Made by a program: the position numbers and the translations under genes. From assembly GCA_019722365.1 (NCBI GenBank), contig JADFUC010000992.1:186001-250000 (forward strand): a stretch of DNA of 64,000 nucleotides. Reading direction: 5' to 3'. The stretch comes from Lithospermum erythrorhizon (Eukaryota > Streptophyta > Magnoliopsida > Boraginales > Boraginaceae). The notes beneath the pieces were generated by a model. The model was not told the DNA's origin. It ran no database searches and saw nothing but the letters and a program-made list of their open reading frames with translations. Shown piece by piece: positions 23,787 to 36,200 of this stretch. Every line of letters begins with the position of its first letter. The stretch's first letter is position 1.

Positions 23787-26700
23787 ATGTTAGTCTCTCA
23801 GCCAAGAACCACTACTGCCAATCTTGCCCCAGTCGTTGCACGGCGGGTGGAGGCTATCTCCGGTACCGGAAAGAATGGTGGGATTGCATTGAAGAGTTCA
23901 CAGCTTCATGGTTTGAGTAAGAACATGAAGTGTAAGCCAATTAGAGCAGTGATTAGTGGAGGAGATGATAAGAAAGTTGTGGATGAAGCAGAGGAGAAAA
24001 AAGGGCAGTTGAGTTCTTTAAGAAGGGGGGGAGATTTAGATGTCAGAACTGTGATCACTATAAGGAAGAATATCAAAGAGAAAATCACTGAGAAGGTTGA
24101 AGATCAGTGGGAGTCATTGGTGACTAGTCTTGGTAGAGGAATAATGGTTCAGCTCATCAGTGAAGAAATTGACCCTGGTATGTTACTATGTTAGTTTATT
24201 CTTTTTTTCTTTGATTAATGGTTATATTTTATGTTCTTTATGTACTTTGTTCCCTTTTCAAGATTTTAGTGCTTATGGACCTTTAGAGAAAATAATGATT
24301 TTTGTTGTACTTGTAAAGTTGTATATTATTGTTTATTTTGATAGATTGTTGAGTGGATTCTTGTTTTTTATATAGTAACCGGATCGGGAAAGATAGAGGA
24401 GTCCTATGTAAGAGGGTGGTTACAGAGGCCGGAAAACCACCCAAACATCATTGAATATGCAGCCAACCTTACCGTGCCACGCGATTTCGGGGTTCCTGGA
24501 GCTATTCTCATTACCAATTTCCTTGATAAGGAGTTCCACCTGGTACAGATAGTTGTCCATGGTTTCAAAGATGGTCACTTGTTCTTTCCAGCTGATACAT
24601 GGATCCATTCGCGAAAAGATAACCCTGAGAGTAGAATTATTTTCAGAAATCAGGTCATTGACATATAATATTGTAGTTTTTAATGTAAAGAGGTAAGAAA
24701 AACATGGTTTTTATTTCAAGTTGCCTTGTGTTTCTTACAGGTATATTTGCCATCTGAAACTCCGGCTGGGATAAAGGATCTTCGTCGTGAAGACTTGCTT
24801 AGCACCCGTGGGAATGGAAAAGGGGAGAGGAAATTACATGAAAGAGTTTATGACTATGATGTTTATAATGATTTGGGTAATCCTGATAAGGGTGAAGATT
24901 TAGCTAGGCCTATTGTGGGTGGGAAGAAGAGGCCTTATCCTAGACGATGTCGAACTGGTAGACCTCCCATGGAAAAAGGTATAGGTTACCTGCATTGAGT
25001 TAGTATCCTCAATTCATTCAATATTCCTTGTCAAGGTATATGACATTTTTTTATAATTTGAACAGATCCATTATCAGAGAGAAGAATAGAAAAACCAGAT
25101 CCCGTTTATGTTCCGCGAGACGAAGCTTTTGAGGAGCTTAAGCAGGATACTTTTGCTACTGGAAGGTTGAAGGCTGTGTTGCACAACTTAATACCACTGA
25201 TCGCTTCTAAGTTGGCAAATTCAGATATCCCCTTCACCGAATTCTCGGACATAGATAAGCTATACAACGATGGTGTACCCCTAGGGAAGAAACATGACGA
25301 CAATCAATGGTTTGTCAAAATGATGAATAGATTACTGTCAGTTGGAGAAAGCTTACTGAAATATGATGTTCCAGCAATTATCAAACGTAAGCATAGACTA
25401 ACTCAAAAAGCAACTGAAGCGGCTTCTTCTTCATCGTTGACTAACAAAACAGTACTATCCATTGTGAACCTCATTTCAATAGACTTCATATTCAGTGCTT
25501 CTTGTGAGCTTTCAGGGGATAGATTTGCATGGCTTCGGGACAATGAGTTTGCACGGCAAGCACTAGCAGGAGTCAATCCTGTTGGTATCGAACTCTTGAA
25601 GGTTGGCTATCTGATTAGTACTTATATTCACTATTAACTGTGCTTCTTTCTGGCTATTGAAATTGGGGTGTCTTCTTGACAGGAATTTCCCATACTTAGT
25701 AAGCTGGATCCTGCAGAATATGGTCCACCTGAATCAGCAATCACAAAGGAAGTGATCGAACTCGAGCTAAGTGGAATGAGGATAGAACAGGTGCTAATAA
25801 TTCGTTCAGACTTACATGTACATTGATAGTACACACTTGTCATCAACACTTCATTTATTTATTGCTTGTAAGCCTCATGTTTCCCTTTTATAGGCCTTGG
25901 AGGAAAAGAGGCTATTTATTCTCGACTTCCACGACCTGTTTCTTCCATTTGTCGATCAAATAAACTCCTTGCCAGGGAGGAAAACTTATGCCTCCAGAAC
26001 AATTTTGTATTTATTTCACACCTTCTGGGCACATTGAAACTAAATAGTTATGGGCTCACGCACTCCACACTGTCTTCTCAAGGAATACGCGTGTGTTTAC
26101 ACATAGTCCTGTGCTACAACACACTGGTTGGAGAGTGCTAAACTTTGTGTGTTCAATGATTGCTGGCGCCATCAAGTTTAATGAACCACTGGTAAGAGTG
26201 AACTTGATACTGTCTGCATTTCCATTCCTCCGTGACTGTACCACTAAAATCTTAGATATGCTCATGTGTCCTAAAATTGCAGACATGTATATAGTTGCTA
26301 GAAACACAATGTTATAATTTCAGTTATCTGGGAACTTTTCAGGTTGAGGACTCATGCTTGTATGGAACCTTATATAATTGCTACAAATAGGCAGCTGAGC
26401 TCAATGCATCCCATTTTTAAGCTCCTCCACCCTCATATGCGTTACACGATGGAAATAAATGCCCTTGCTAGGCAGAACTTAATAAATGGAGGTGGGGTTA
26501 TTGAAGCTTGTTTCACCCCTGGAATGTATGCAATGGAGTTGAGCTCTGCAGCATATGAGAGCACGTGGCGTTTTGATTTAGAGGCGTTGCCAACAGATCT
26601 GATACGAAGGTACAGTCTTCATAATATTCTTCTTCCATCATCCTGTTAAACTTATTTGATGTTAATCTGTTCGGTTTTATATGTTCAGAGGAATGGCAGT

Positions 26701-27448
26701 GGAGGATGCGTCGAGGCCTGGAGGTGTGAGGCTGGTGATCGAAGACTACCCTTATGCTGCAGATGGACTTCTCATATGGTCTGCCATCAAAGAACTGGTG
26801 GAATCATATGTCAACCACTACTATTCTGAACCGAACTCCATCACATATGACGTTGAGCTCCAAGCATGGTGGCACGAAATAAAGAACAAGGGACACCATG
26901 ACAAGAAAGACGAGCCTTGGTGGCCAAAACTTGTTACCAAAGAGGACTTATCTAGCATACTCACAACAATGATCTGGATTGCTTCAGGTCAACACGCAGC
27001 AATAAACTTCGGCCAATATCCATATGGAGGCTACGTGCCTAATCGTCCCACTCTAATGCGTAAACTGATCCCTGAAGAAGGCACTCAGGAGTACGAGCAG
27101 TTCCTAGTCGATCCAGAATGCACGTTCTTGACATCTTTGCCTACTCAACTACAAGCCACGAAAGTCATGGCAGTTCAGGATACCTTATCGACGCACTCTC
27201 CAGATGAAGAGTACTTAAACCAGTTGCATGAACTTCATAGATTCTCAAGTAATGATCAAGCAGTTCAGAAACTCTTTCAAGAATTCCATACCAAACTTGA
27301 AAATATTGAAGCCACAATAAACAAAAGAAACAAGGATGTACAGCTCAAGAACCGCTGTGGCGCTGGAATTCCCCCATACGAGTTGCTACGACCTTCATCA
27401 GGTCCAGGAGTTACAGGCCGTGGTATTCCGAATAGTGTATCTATCTGA
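23787..27448 (+). CDS. LOX2: Chloroplast linoleate 13S-lipoxygenase (type 2), 9 exons, exon 7 frameshifted
   Basis: Exons: 23787-24177, 24376-24653, 24741-24978, 25066-25386, 25516-25601, 25683-25790, 25894-26190, 26343-26609, 26689-27448; about 915 codons, normal for the family. The Ser/Thr/Arg-rich N-terminus looks like a plastid transit peptide. An upstream in-frame ATG at 23739 adds a hydrophobic leader, so I chose 23787. Exons 1-2 are the PLAT domain and 3-9 the catalytic domain ([53 protein letters not shown]). The terminal [10 protein letters not shown] supplies the carboxylate iron ligand, and exon 9 the His of [10 protein letters not shown]. The enzyme adds oxygen to C13 of linolenic acid, feeding jasmonate and leaf-aldehyde synthesis. 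Exon 7 starts perfectly ([19 protein letters not shown]), then has stops from about 26,037 and several indels. Its HQ..NHW iron-ligand segment is out of frame and its length is off by one base modulo three. Both neighbours are clean. Confidence 0.93.
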
Positions 27449-28060
27449 CATGTTCATTTGCTTATTATTTCTTCCAAGGCTAAATTCTTTCTTGAAATGG
27501 TAAGGGCATACATTTCATGCAACTTCAGTAGGAGTAATAAGTCCCACTAGTGTAATTTTGGCTTAGTCTTGGAAATGATTCGTAGAATAAAAAAGAGAAG
27601 GTTGTCTGCTGATAAATCTATATATACGCACAAAAGTATGAGCATATAGTTTGATATTTCTTTCTATTTTTTGTAAAAGATATTTATGTCGCTCACACGA
27701 AATACTGCAATTACTGAATGGCAATTCACAAATAATAATAATTTGATATGAAGTTAAAAATTTTATGTTTAATAATAACTATGTATATTGTTATTAAACA
27801 TAATATGAATATTATAATGATATGATATGAAGTTTCACACCTGTCATCTAAAATGATATTACCTTGAACATTATTTTAAAATAAACTTAGAACAAAAGAA
27901 GATATTTGATTTAGCTTATGAATTAAAATATTTATATAACCCTAGATTATATATAAAAGCGACATCTTTTATTTTTATTAATAATATGTGCCCTTCCCGT
28001 GGTGTATGGGGTGGTATGACTTCAGGTAGTATACTTCGAAGGATAGAACTTCAAAAAATA
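27449..28060. other. 3' flank of the lipoxygenase, no further gene
   Basis: AT-rich 3' UTR and intergenic DNA. An AATAAA-like signal (GAATAAAAAAG) occurs about 140 bp after the stop codon, near 27,586. Nothing else was recognised. Confidence 0.5.
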
Positions 28061-28064
28061 TTAA

Positions 28065-28302
28065 ACCTTTTTTTTAAATTGTCGTTTTAAAACTGCTTTT
28101 TTTAAAATGGTTATCGACTTTGCGTGTAATATCTTTAAATTACGTTTTAGCGTTTTTAATGCTTTGATTAATTTTTATGCTTTAAATTATCAATGACCAA
28201 ATTATATAATTTGGGTAAAATTGTCGTTCATATTTTTAATATGCTTTGAATTTTTTCTTAATCCCCAAGTGTAAATGGGTAAAATGTGGCTCAACGGAGG
28301 AG
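28065..28302. mobile_element. MITE relic of the CTCCCTCCG / TCGTTTTA family
   Basis: Begins in TTTAAATTGTCGTTTTAAAA, contains internal blocks resembling the 55,150 element (AAATTATCAATGACC, ATTGTCGTTCATATTTTTAA), and ends AAATGGGTAAAATGTGGCTC then AACGGAGGAG before TA. Diverged; the left terminus is lost. Confidence 0.5.
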
Positions 28303-28568
28303 TATAAAGGGAAGACATGGAGTTTGTTTTAGTATGAAACTCAAATAAGAGTTTGAAATAATCTATTGAATGAAACTTATTTTTATATTTTATATAGTTT
28401 ACTTAGTTTTTGCAATATCGATTACAATAAATATATTATTAATAAATTTTAATAAAAGTATAAATTTTGCTCTTCATGTCATGAGGCCTCGGGTTATCTA
28501 TGAGGCGACCGTGCTTTCGAACTTCAAATATTTCAACTAAAAATTAATTATATGCATCTTATTATTAT

Positions 28569-28673
28569 TGATGAAAAATTTCTACGTATTGCAAAATAAG
28601 AGTGTTTACAATAATATATATGCGACCTAAAAGAAACCTTGGGCCCAGAAACTATCGATTATAATATTACACA
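28569..28673 (-). repeat. Copia element 3' LTR (105 bp)
   Basis: Direct-repeat partner of 33,094-33,200. Shared blocks: TGATGAAAA at the low-coordinate end, ATTGCAAAATA, TTTACAATAATA, CGACCTAAA, CCTTG.GGCCCA, CGA.T.TAATATTACACA at the other end. On the minus strand the LTR reads TGTGTAATATTA...TTTTCATCA, with the usual TG..CA termini. Confidence 0.65.
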
Positions 28674-31600
28674 ACTATATTATTAACCTTGAGTTAGCGC
28701 GTCACAATTGTGTATCTTGCAGCTTTAGTACTTTCAAAGTGTATTTGTCGCTGACGGTTTGGGTGAAGATATCCTTGGCTGGGACTCGGTCGAAACATGA
28801 GTCGTGCTTGATGATCCGTCTAGTAGTGCGTCCGTACAAAATGAAAATTTGTTTCGGTAATAGCCCCGAGCCATGAAACACGGATTAGGAGCCAAATGCA
28901 ACGCCGATACTATCGCGTGCTCCTGCGTAGGCTTGAAAGCCGTGACCCCCCAAAATTGCCAAACCCCTTGACCATTTTTAACTTCCTTTGCGTCGCTTCC
29001 TAAGCTAAAGCTCGATGCCGTCTTCGGATGAAAGAGAAACGTGTTTCTTGAATTTCCATGAAACGGGCGAAAAACCAAGGTGTCTGATCAGGCCGAAAGT
29101 AACCGGTCGTCGTGTGGGAATAAACTGAGTCTGAATCATCGGCAGAAGCGTGTCTCGCGTCCGGCCTTGATGCTGCGCCACACCCGGCGCCTTTTAGCCT
29201 TTGGGTATCGAACCGCCCCAAAGCGTCGATGATCTCGCCCGGTGCTTATGGCGAGACGAGCATTACGCAGAAGCATTAAGTGCGGTCGGTGAAGGCCAAA
29301 TAAAGTAGTCTTTCCAGCGACCACCGATCTCTTTCATTTTGTCGACTAGGCGGGGAATTAAACAAAATTAGATGCGAGTAGGGCCGGGTGCAAAACCATA
29401 TTGGCTCAAAACACTACTTGATTTAGCAAACCGGCGCCCCGGACTTAAAAGAAACCGTCTCGAGAACCGGGGGAATGCGCGTATACTGCTTTCCTTGAAA
29501 GAAGTGGGATCATTCATGGCTTCCTTGATTTATTTTCAAGTGCCTCGATTTATGTCTTTCATAGCCGAGCATAATTGGGATCATGGCTTCCTTGAAAAGT
29601 GAGCTGTGCCACAGTAACTTGTTTGCAAGAAATCGTTGGTCTACAGGAGGGAGGGGTCTTGAAACCGACCACCGGTGTTAACAACAAAATCCGCGAATCG
29701 CATTACCGAGAGACCATTTTCGTTTCCTACCCAGCCGATGAAATTCGACTCTACCGAGAAATTGTGCGCCCGTCCCACCGACTTCGGCGGCCGAGGCGAG
29801 GAAGTGCTCGAACTTCGGTTTATGCGACTGAAACTCGCTGGGCGGAGGGATGGTGGCTCCTGTTTTGGCCGAAGGGGGGCTAGAGGGAGGCACTTCCAAA
29901 TACTCCTCCTCCTGGTCAAATTCATCTTGCATAGTTGCAATCACAGAGGGCTGTTTCGGAGCGACAGAAACAGGGTCAACAAGTGCAAAAGGGAACACAT
30001 TTTCAACAAACTTCACATCCACTGGCTCAGGAATTCATGATTAGCATATCAAACACGCCCGTCACCAAGCGAATACCCCAAAAAATACACTTTCAACCGA
30101 TTGGCGAAGACAGCAGTTTTATTGATATGATGTCCTATTATTATTGAGTATATATATTTTTATTTAATTTTTTTATGCCCAACTATAATCATAACAAATT
30201 TGAAATAAATCAAAAAATAAAAATTGAATCCATATATTAATAGCCAACCATTACTCTACAATTTATTCAAGATTATTGAACAATGGATATAGATGATAAC
30301 ATAAAATAATTACCACTGATTCAAAATTAAATTATAATAATCTTACTTTTTATGATTCAACGTACATGCGGCGAACAAAGAACGAAAGGTGATGATTTGA
30401 TAATGATTGTAGGTTTTTGAGTATGTTATTTAGAGATGGCAGTGATATTCAATTTTAAAGTGGGTAATGAAAGGGATCAAACATATTACTTGTTAGTTGT
30501 TACTTGTTAGAGTAAAAGATAAGAATTTAAAAGTGGGTAATGAAAGGGACGAAACCTATTATTATTGAGGAAAAGATAAGAATTTAAAAGTGGGTTATGT
30601 TATGAGATAGAAAACCTGTTACAATACTTGTTGGAGTAAATATAGGTGGTTAGCGAGGAAAAAAAAGAGGCACTTATGAGATTCGAACATGAGTTCACGC
30701 TAGTAGTGGAACTTCCAATACCCTTTACCCATTTGGGTTCTTTCATATTTGGGTGGTGTCTTGGGACACCGCGCTGACACTTGCAATGTAGCTCGGCCTC
30801 TACTTTCGACTCCTACCTGTGAGCTTGTCCAATTTTAGACTTGAGTTGTGTGCGTGGCATAGTGAACCAAATACACGAACCTCGGATAAACTGGGTTTCA
30901 CACCAAATAAACATTCATAAGGGGACTTAAAATTCAACACTTTGGAAGGAGTTCGATTTATCAGTAACCTGGGTTGAAGTTCATGATTCACCCCAATTTT
31001 TGTAGGAGACCTTTTGGAATTTTAAAGCACGAGCAATATCTAAAATATGCATGTTTAGTTCCAACTCGACCGTTCGTTGTGGAGTACCCGCAGCGTAGGA
31101 TTTGAAAAAATAATCCCCGTTAAGACGAAAGAACTTCGGTTCCGTTATCCTTTTATTACCGTTTAACCGTGGCATTAAGCAGGGCGTTCAACTGGCAAAA
31201 AGCGAGGTCAGACCAACACTTCGGTTTTATCGCTTAACAAAAATATCCATACGCGGGTAAAATCGTAAACAATAGTCAAGAAAAAACAGGTTCCACGAAG
31301 ACAACGTGTATTAAGAACCCGCCAAAACTCGCTTTTGTTCTCGCTTAACAAAAAACAGTCAAACTCTTTGGCGGCCATAGCGTGAGGTCTTATTCAAACT
31401 GTCGATAGAAATAAATTAAATGGAAATGTGGCCATGTCTTAGGCGGCGGATGTCTGATGTTGATACCCACAAAGCAGGCTTGCCGGCGACCAGTGTTCGC
31501 TTGAACATCGAGCGCCCCAGATGGAATTACGATCCGCTCACGAGGTCAATCGACATTCTGAGAGAGCCGGTCACATATAAGACAACGGAGAAAGGCGAAC

Positions 31601-33073
31601 ACGGTTGTACCCTTTACTTGATTCGATATCATCCGTGAGATGGGAAACTTGAATATAAGATTACACAAGAAATCGGGAACACTAATAGTTTTCGTAGAAA
31701 GCGATAGACTAAGATAATCGAACCGTGCCATATTTCACGAAGCTTGACTCTACTCTCGTCGGAGAGATAACCGTGCATGAGGGCGTATCCCATCATCGGA
31801 CAATAAAGATGAATTTTAGTAACGCCGAGGCACATAATCCGTAAACCATAATTGGAAGAAAACTCACCATCAAGTCGATCATTAGCAGGCGTGGTACCCA
31901 ACAGAGAAAGCAATTGTTGGATTTGCTCGGAACTTCCTTTGGAATACGGTGCACGAGACCAGCGCCCGCCCGTTCGTACACGGGGTTTGGGCATCACGAC
32001 GAGCCTCTGCGCTACCGACGGCGGCCCGAAATCGCGTCCGGCTCCTCGTTCGGAGAATTTGCCTCGAACTTAGGACTATCGCGCGCCGTTCCGGAATCCA
32101 TTTCTTCCCCAAGCAGCCTTAGATTGCTTGCTGACCAACCCGGTGACAATAAGTGCAAGTTACATTGGGCAGAAAACGAGGTTTGTATTCAGCCGAACTC
32201 TTATGTGGTGCTTTAGCGCAAGCGTCGTCACGTGTCCGGATCAGGAAAGTTTTCCACGATGTCGCTTTTGGAGTTGGTCCTCTTGATTCATTGCTTTGTA
32301 TGTCCAATCCAAAGTAGGTAACGAATCTTGTGCCAAAAGTTGAGAACGAAGATTCCCGTATCGTTCTTGATTGATCCCAACAGAAATTCATAGAGTACCT
32401 CGTCTCTTTTTGTTTCATAAATTCTTCGCTCATTACCCTGGCTTAGCGCGGGGAACACAGATTGTATTTATTAAGTTAAATCCAAAATGGTTTGAGCACC
32501 AAAAATATGTCGCAGCGGTCGCCCAGGTAGCTTTTTGTTTACAAACAAATAACTTCGTAACTGATTCACATTTCGTTGCCTTTACTAAGCATGGCGCCTC
32601 TGTGGCAGATCCGGCGGCTTCGCCTTGAAATAAGAGTATCATTTCTTACGTACCAAACCATTGGTGTTCATAGTCCATTGAGCGGCGTCGATTGAAGCGC
32701 GCCTGTCAGGTGCGCCGGGTTTTGTTGGCTTCCGGATAGTGCCGTCAATAAATCAAATTTAAATTACACCTACCGAGGATGAGCAGCGTTGTCGTTGCCC
32801 ATTGTTCTGGTCGTTGCATGAAGTTTCAAATGCAGGATCATGTTTCCGGATTATCATTAGAACGAATAATATGGGGGGTGGAGTTGATTACCGATAAATA
32901 ATTTCGGCGTCCGGTCGTTGGAAGGAGGTCGAGACTTCGTCTCACGATCGTTGGAGGGATTTGTTGCGCCATGATCGAGACGAGTTCACCTCACGAAGTC
33001 TCGTGGAGGCCATGGTGAAAGGAAGGGAGGTAAAGTCGGTTTTCTTAATTTAGGGAGGTTAGGGTTTTCTTTT

Positions 33074-33093
33074 CGTGGCTCTGTGGCCCACCA
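33074..33093 (-). promoter_or_regulatory. Possible primer-binding site of the copia element
   Basis: Immediately inside the 5' LTR the minus strand reads TGGTGGGCCACAGAGCCACG. Its start TGGT and end CAGAGCCA match the initiator-Met tRNA primer site used by most plant copia elements (TGGTATCAGAGCC), with a changed middle. Position is as expected; the match is imperfect. Confidence 0.4.
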
Positions 33094-33200
33094 TGATGAA
33101 AATAATACTGCAGCCATTGCAAAATAGGTATTTACAATAATAGCATACATCCATCGACCTAAAGCCTTGAGGCCCAAACTGTCGACTGTAATATTACACA
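33094..33200 (-). repeat. Copia element 5' LTR (107 bp)
   Basis: Partner of 28,569-28,673, about 75-80% alike by eye. At about 105 bp these LTRs are short for plant copia elements, so the family is a small-LTR one or the LTRs have shrunk. Confidence 0.65.
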
Positions 33201-36200
33201 ATAATATACATCATGTTATTCAACGATTATCTTTATTATACTTAATAATTATTAACTTTCGCACCATGAAAATCCATTATGGATTAGAAAACAATACCAT
33301 AGAATAATGCATTAAAAATCTTTATTTATTATGCTAAAGCATTAACTATAATTTTTTTTTTTGCTAAAAGCGACAACTATAAAAAACGGAGGGAGTATAT
33401 ATTCAAAATATTTATATTTATGTATCTTCACAAAAGTTTTGAACAAAATCAACGATTCTTCATTTTATTAAGAACATGTTACAACTAAAATAAATATTTC
33501 AACTAAAATTGTATCACTTCTTTATTATTATCTTTATTATCACAATTATATTAATCATTAGAGAATTAATAGATGGTGAAAATACAAAACCAAGAATCAT
33601 TATTAATATATGTAATAACTTATGTAATTAATTTATTATACGATAATGTACAATTGATACAATTAATTATTTTGAGGAAAAAAAAGTTAAACTCTTGGAT
33701 GAGTTATATAGCAACTAAGGTATTATTTGGAGTTCTTAATAACCTCAATTTAGTTATTTGGAATTACATGAATTCAATACATTATACTAATGAGTGTTCA
33801 ATTTATTATATTAATAAGTAATACAAATTATGATAATAAAGATAATGTGAGGATGCAAAAATTAATATATATATATATATATATCTTATTTAACTTATCT
33901 GTATACCTTATAAAAGTGTGAATATAGTTATTTTCTTTTTATTTTTGTAGAATATTTATGCCCTCCCAAAATACTCTAATTACTAGACTTAATTCACGTA
34001 ATTTCCTTGAAATGTGCTAAGAGATGGTTGTTTCTTCCCTTGTTAGGACTAAAACTAAATTGTTCCTTCCAAATAAAAATAATTACAAGCAAAGAAATTA
34101 TAATTGAATAATAAAATAAATTAATGATATTTATTCATTTTACTTCATGATAATTATAAATCATTAAAATGTTTAGAAGTTACATGGCCAGCTCTTATTA
34201 CCTCTTGGAAGTTCACACAAAACTCGACATATCATTTACATATATTGTTGTCCATTATGTAGAAAGTGAGGAAGAATCAAAGAAAAATCATGTCACAATG
34301 AAAGAGATATTTTCAATTTGATTGTGAAAGTTAAGGATAAAAATGCAAATAAGATGAAAAGGTATATAAAAAGCTTTCTTATATTCTCTATTTAAGATTG
34401 AAAGTTATGTTAACAAGTAATCAATGACATTTTTTAGTTCTTTTATTTAGATTTCTTGTTTCGGGGCAGTTCTTTCTATTATTCTCGATTCTCGTATGTG
34501 TGTTGATCAGAATGCGAGGATTAGAAAGGTGATATTATAACGATTTTCTCAAAACAAATTTTTCCTTTATTTGCTTACTATGAGGTTATTTAAAGAATAT
34601 CGTATTATTTGTCCATTCATGCAATTATCATTTCTTGTCTATTTTTTGATTCACCTTATAATACCTCTAATTAGATAAACTTATGTTTTATATGAGTAGA
34701 TGAAAAATAAGCACATATGGAAGCTTTCAATATATAACAATTTTTAGGCGTGGTGAGATTATTATTAAGCTAACTCTTGTTCATCGCGTCTACAATAAAT
34801 TTTTAAATGCCGTTTTGTCAATTCTTAATCAATCAAATTATTAGTTAGGCGTAGATGGTTCTATCAAAGCATTGAAACCGCAGAAAAACATGAAATTTTA
34901 AAATTATTTTAAATTTTCATTTGTCATATTGTGATTTGACGTAGATATTTAATTAAGTTTAATTTATCATGACTTAACATTGATTTTGGTTATACTTTTG
35001 ATTGTGATGAAAATACCAAATAGTTTAAACAAATACAGATAACCATTTTTAAATTAATTAAAATTATTATTATTATTATTTTAATATGTGAGTGATCAAT
35101 TTAAATATTGCCGTTCTGAGCATAAAGCGAAGAAAAAATGATTCCCATCTATTTGTTATTTTTAAAATTGTCTTTAAAACTGACGTGATGGTAAATAAAT
35201 ACATATGCATAGCTTTTGTCTATAATTGATTTATAATTAAATATTGAATGAAAATTTGAATCCTATAAAATAATATATAATTAACTTATATATGAAGACA
35301 ATTATTCAATTTAGATATTTGATTATATGCATTTATATATACTGAAAATTATTTTTACTTTTTTCGATAATTAGTCATAAATAATGCAAGTATAGTGAAT
35401 AGTTTTTGACTTTTGCATATGCACAAATAATATTTTATATAAATTCATTGACTAATTATCGAAAAAAGTAAAAATAATTTTCAGTACATATAATTTTCAC
35501 TATATATATTTGTGGGTGTGTATGAAACATGAATGTTATTTAAAATCTAAGATTGAAATCAATATAATATGAAGTAGTAATATAATGTTTAAATTTTAAT
35601 GACAATAAAAGTAGAACAAACAAAAAATACACTCTTAATATTAACATTCATTCTGGCGTTCATTTATTAATTTTGTTTTTATTACTTGTTTGTTTCTTAT
35701 AAGGATGCTCTTTATATATTAGAATGTTATTTGGATGATAGGTGTAAGCTGTCTAATTAAAGTTATATATCGTTGTCTTGATGGTAAAGTAATTCATAAT
35801 TTTATATGAAAATAGTTTATTTTATGGAAACTTTTTATAAGCGATGTGAAAATATGCTTAAATATTGTAAATGGTAAAACTAGCATTCAAAGAAAGCAAA
35901 GTGAATAAGAAATAATAATAAATAAAACGAGGTGTTATTTTAATTTTTGAAACGAAATGAAAAAAAGAAAAATGATAATTTTAAATTTATATTTAAATTT
36001 TTCATTTTAAATTTAAATTTTAGTATCGAAAGAACATAATCTATTTAAAAGAATTTTAATAAAGAAGTTATCGATGTATTAGTGTCGAGTTTATTCTTAT
36101 CGTGATTTAACTTTTCGAATTTTTATATACGTTTGTTTTAAAAAATTATATGAAAGGCACTGTTTTTACTCGCCGATGTGTTCGCGTCTGTGCCACATTA

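Larger units (their letters stand above)
28569..33200 (-). mobile_element. Ty1/copia retrotransposon with short LTRs, decayed and lacking most RT
   Basis: Minus-strand order is 5' LTR, gag, protease, integrase, remnant, RNase H, 3' LTR. The gag start is an ATG at 32972: MAQQIPPTIVRRSLDLLPTT then NYLSVINSTPHI. A zinc-knuckle piece CTYCHRVG lies near 32,150. The protease-proximal region reads QQLLSLLGTTPANDRLDGEF with SSNYGL (about 31,850-31,940). Integrase pieces GTPQ..VE...HILDIARAL (about 31,000-31,090) and LINRTPSKVLNFKSPYECLF with VRVFGSLCHAHN (30,840-30,970) are Ty1/copia signatures. The post-integrase DV.FVENVFPFA lies near 30,020. The RNase H end shows ALHLAPNP and DALLDG..TTHVST (about 28,760-28,870). 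Only about 1 kb separates the post-integrase segment from RNase H, so most reverse transcriptase is missing. Flanks ATTAT (28,564-28,568) and ATAAT (33,201-33,205) are a possible degraded target duplication. Not capable of transposing. Confidence 0.85.

Noticed and set aside
25167..25637. 156-aa ORF as a separate gene
   Set aside because: It is LOX exon 4, the open intron 4, exon 5 and part of intron 5.
26093..26317. 74-aa ORF in the lipoxygenase
   Set aside because: It is an out-of-frame reading of the damaged exon 7 continuing into intron 7, not a separate gene.
33573..33821. 82-aa plus-strand ORF
   Set aside because: Amino-acid make-up (Ile, Asn, Tyr, Leu) simply reflects AT-rich DNA; no start context or family.
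33866..33885. TA dinucleotide run as an origin or regulatory site
   Set aside because: Plain microsatellite; a similar one occurs at 62,768.
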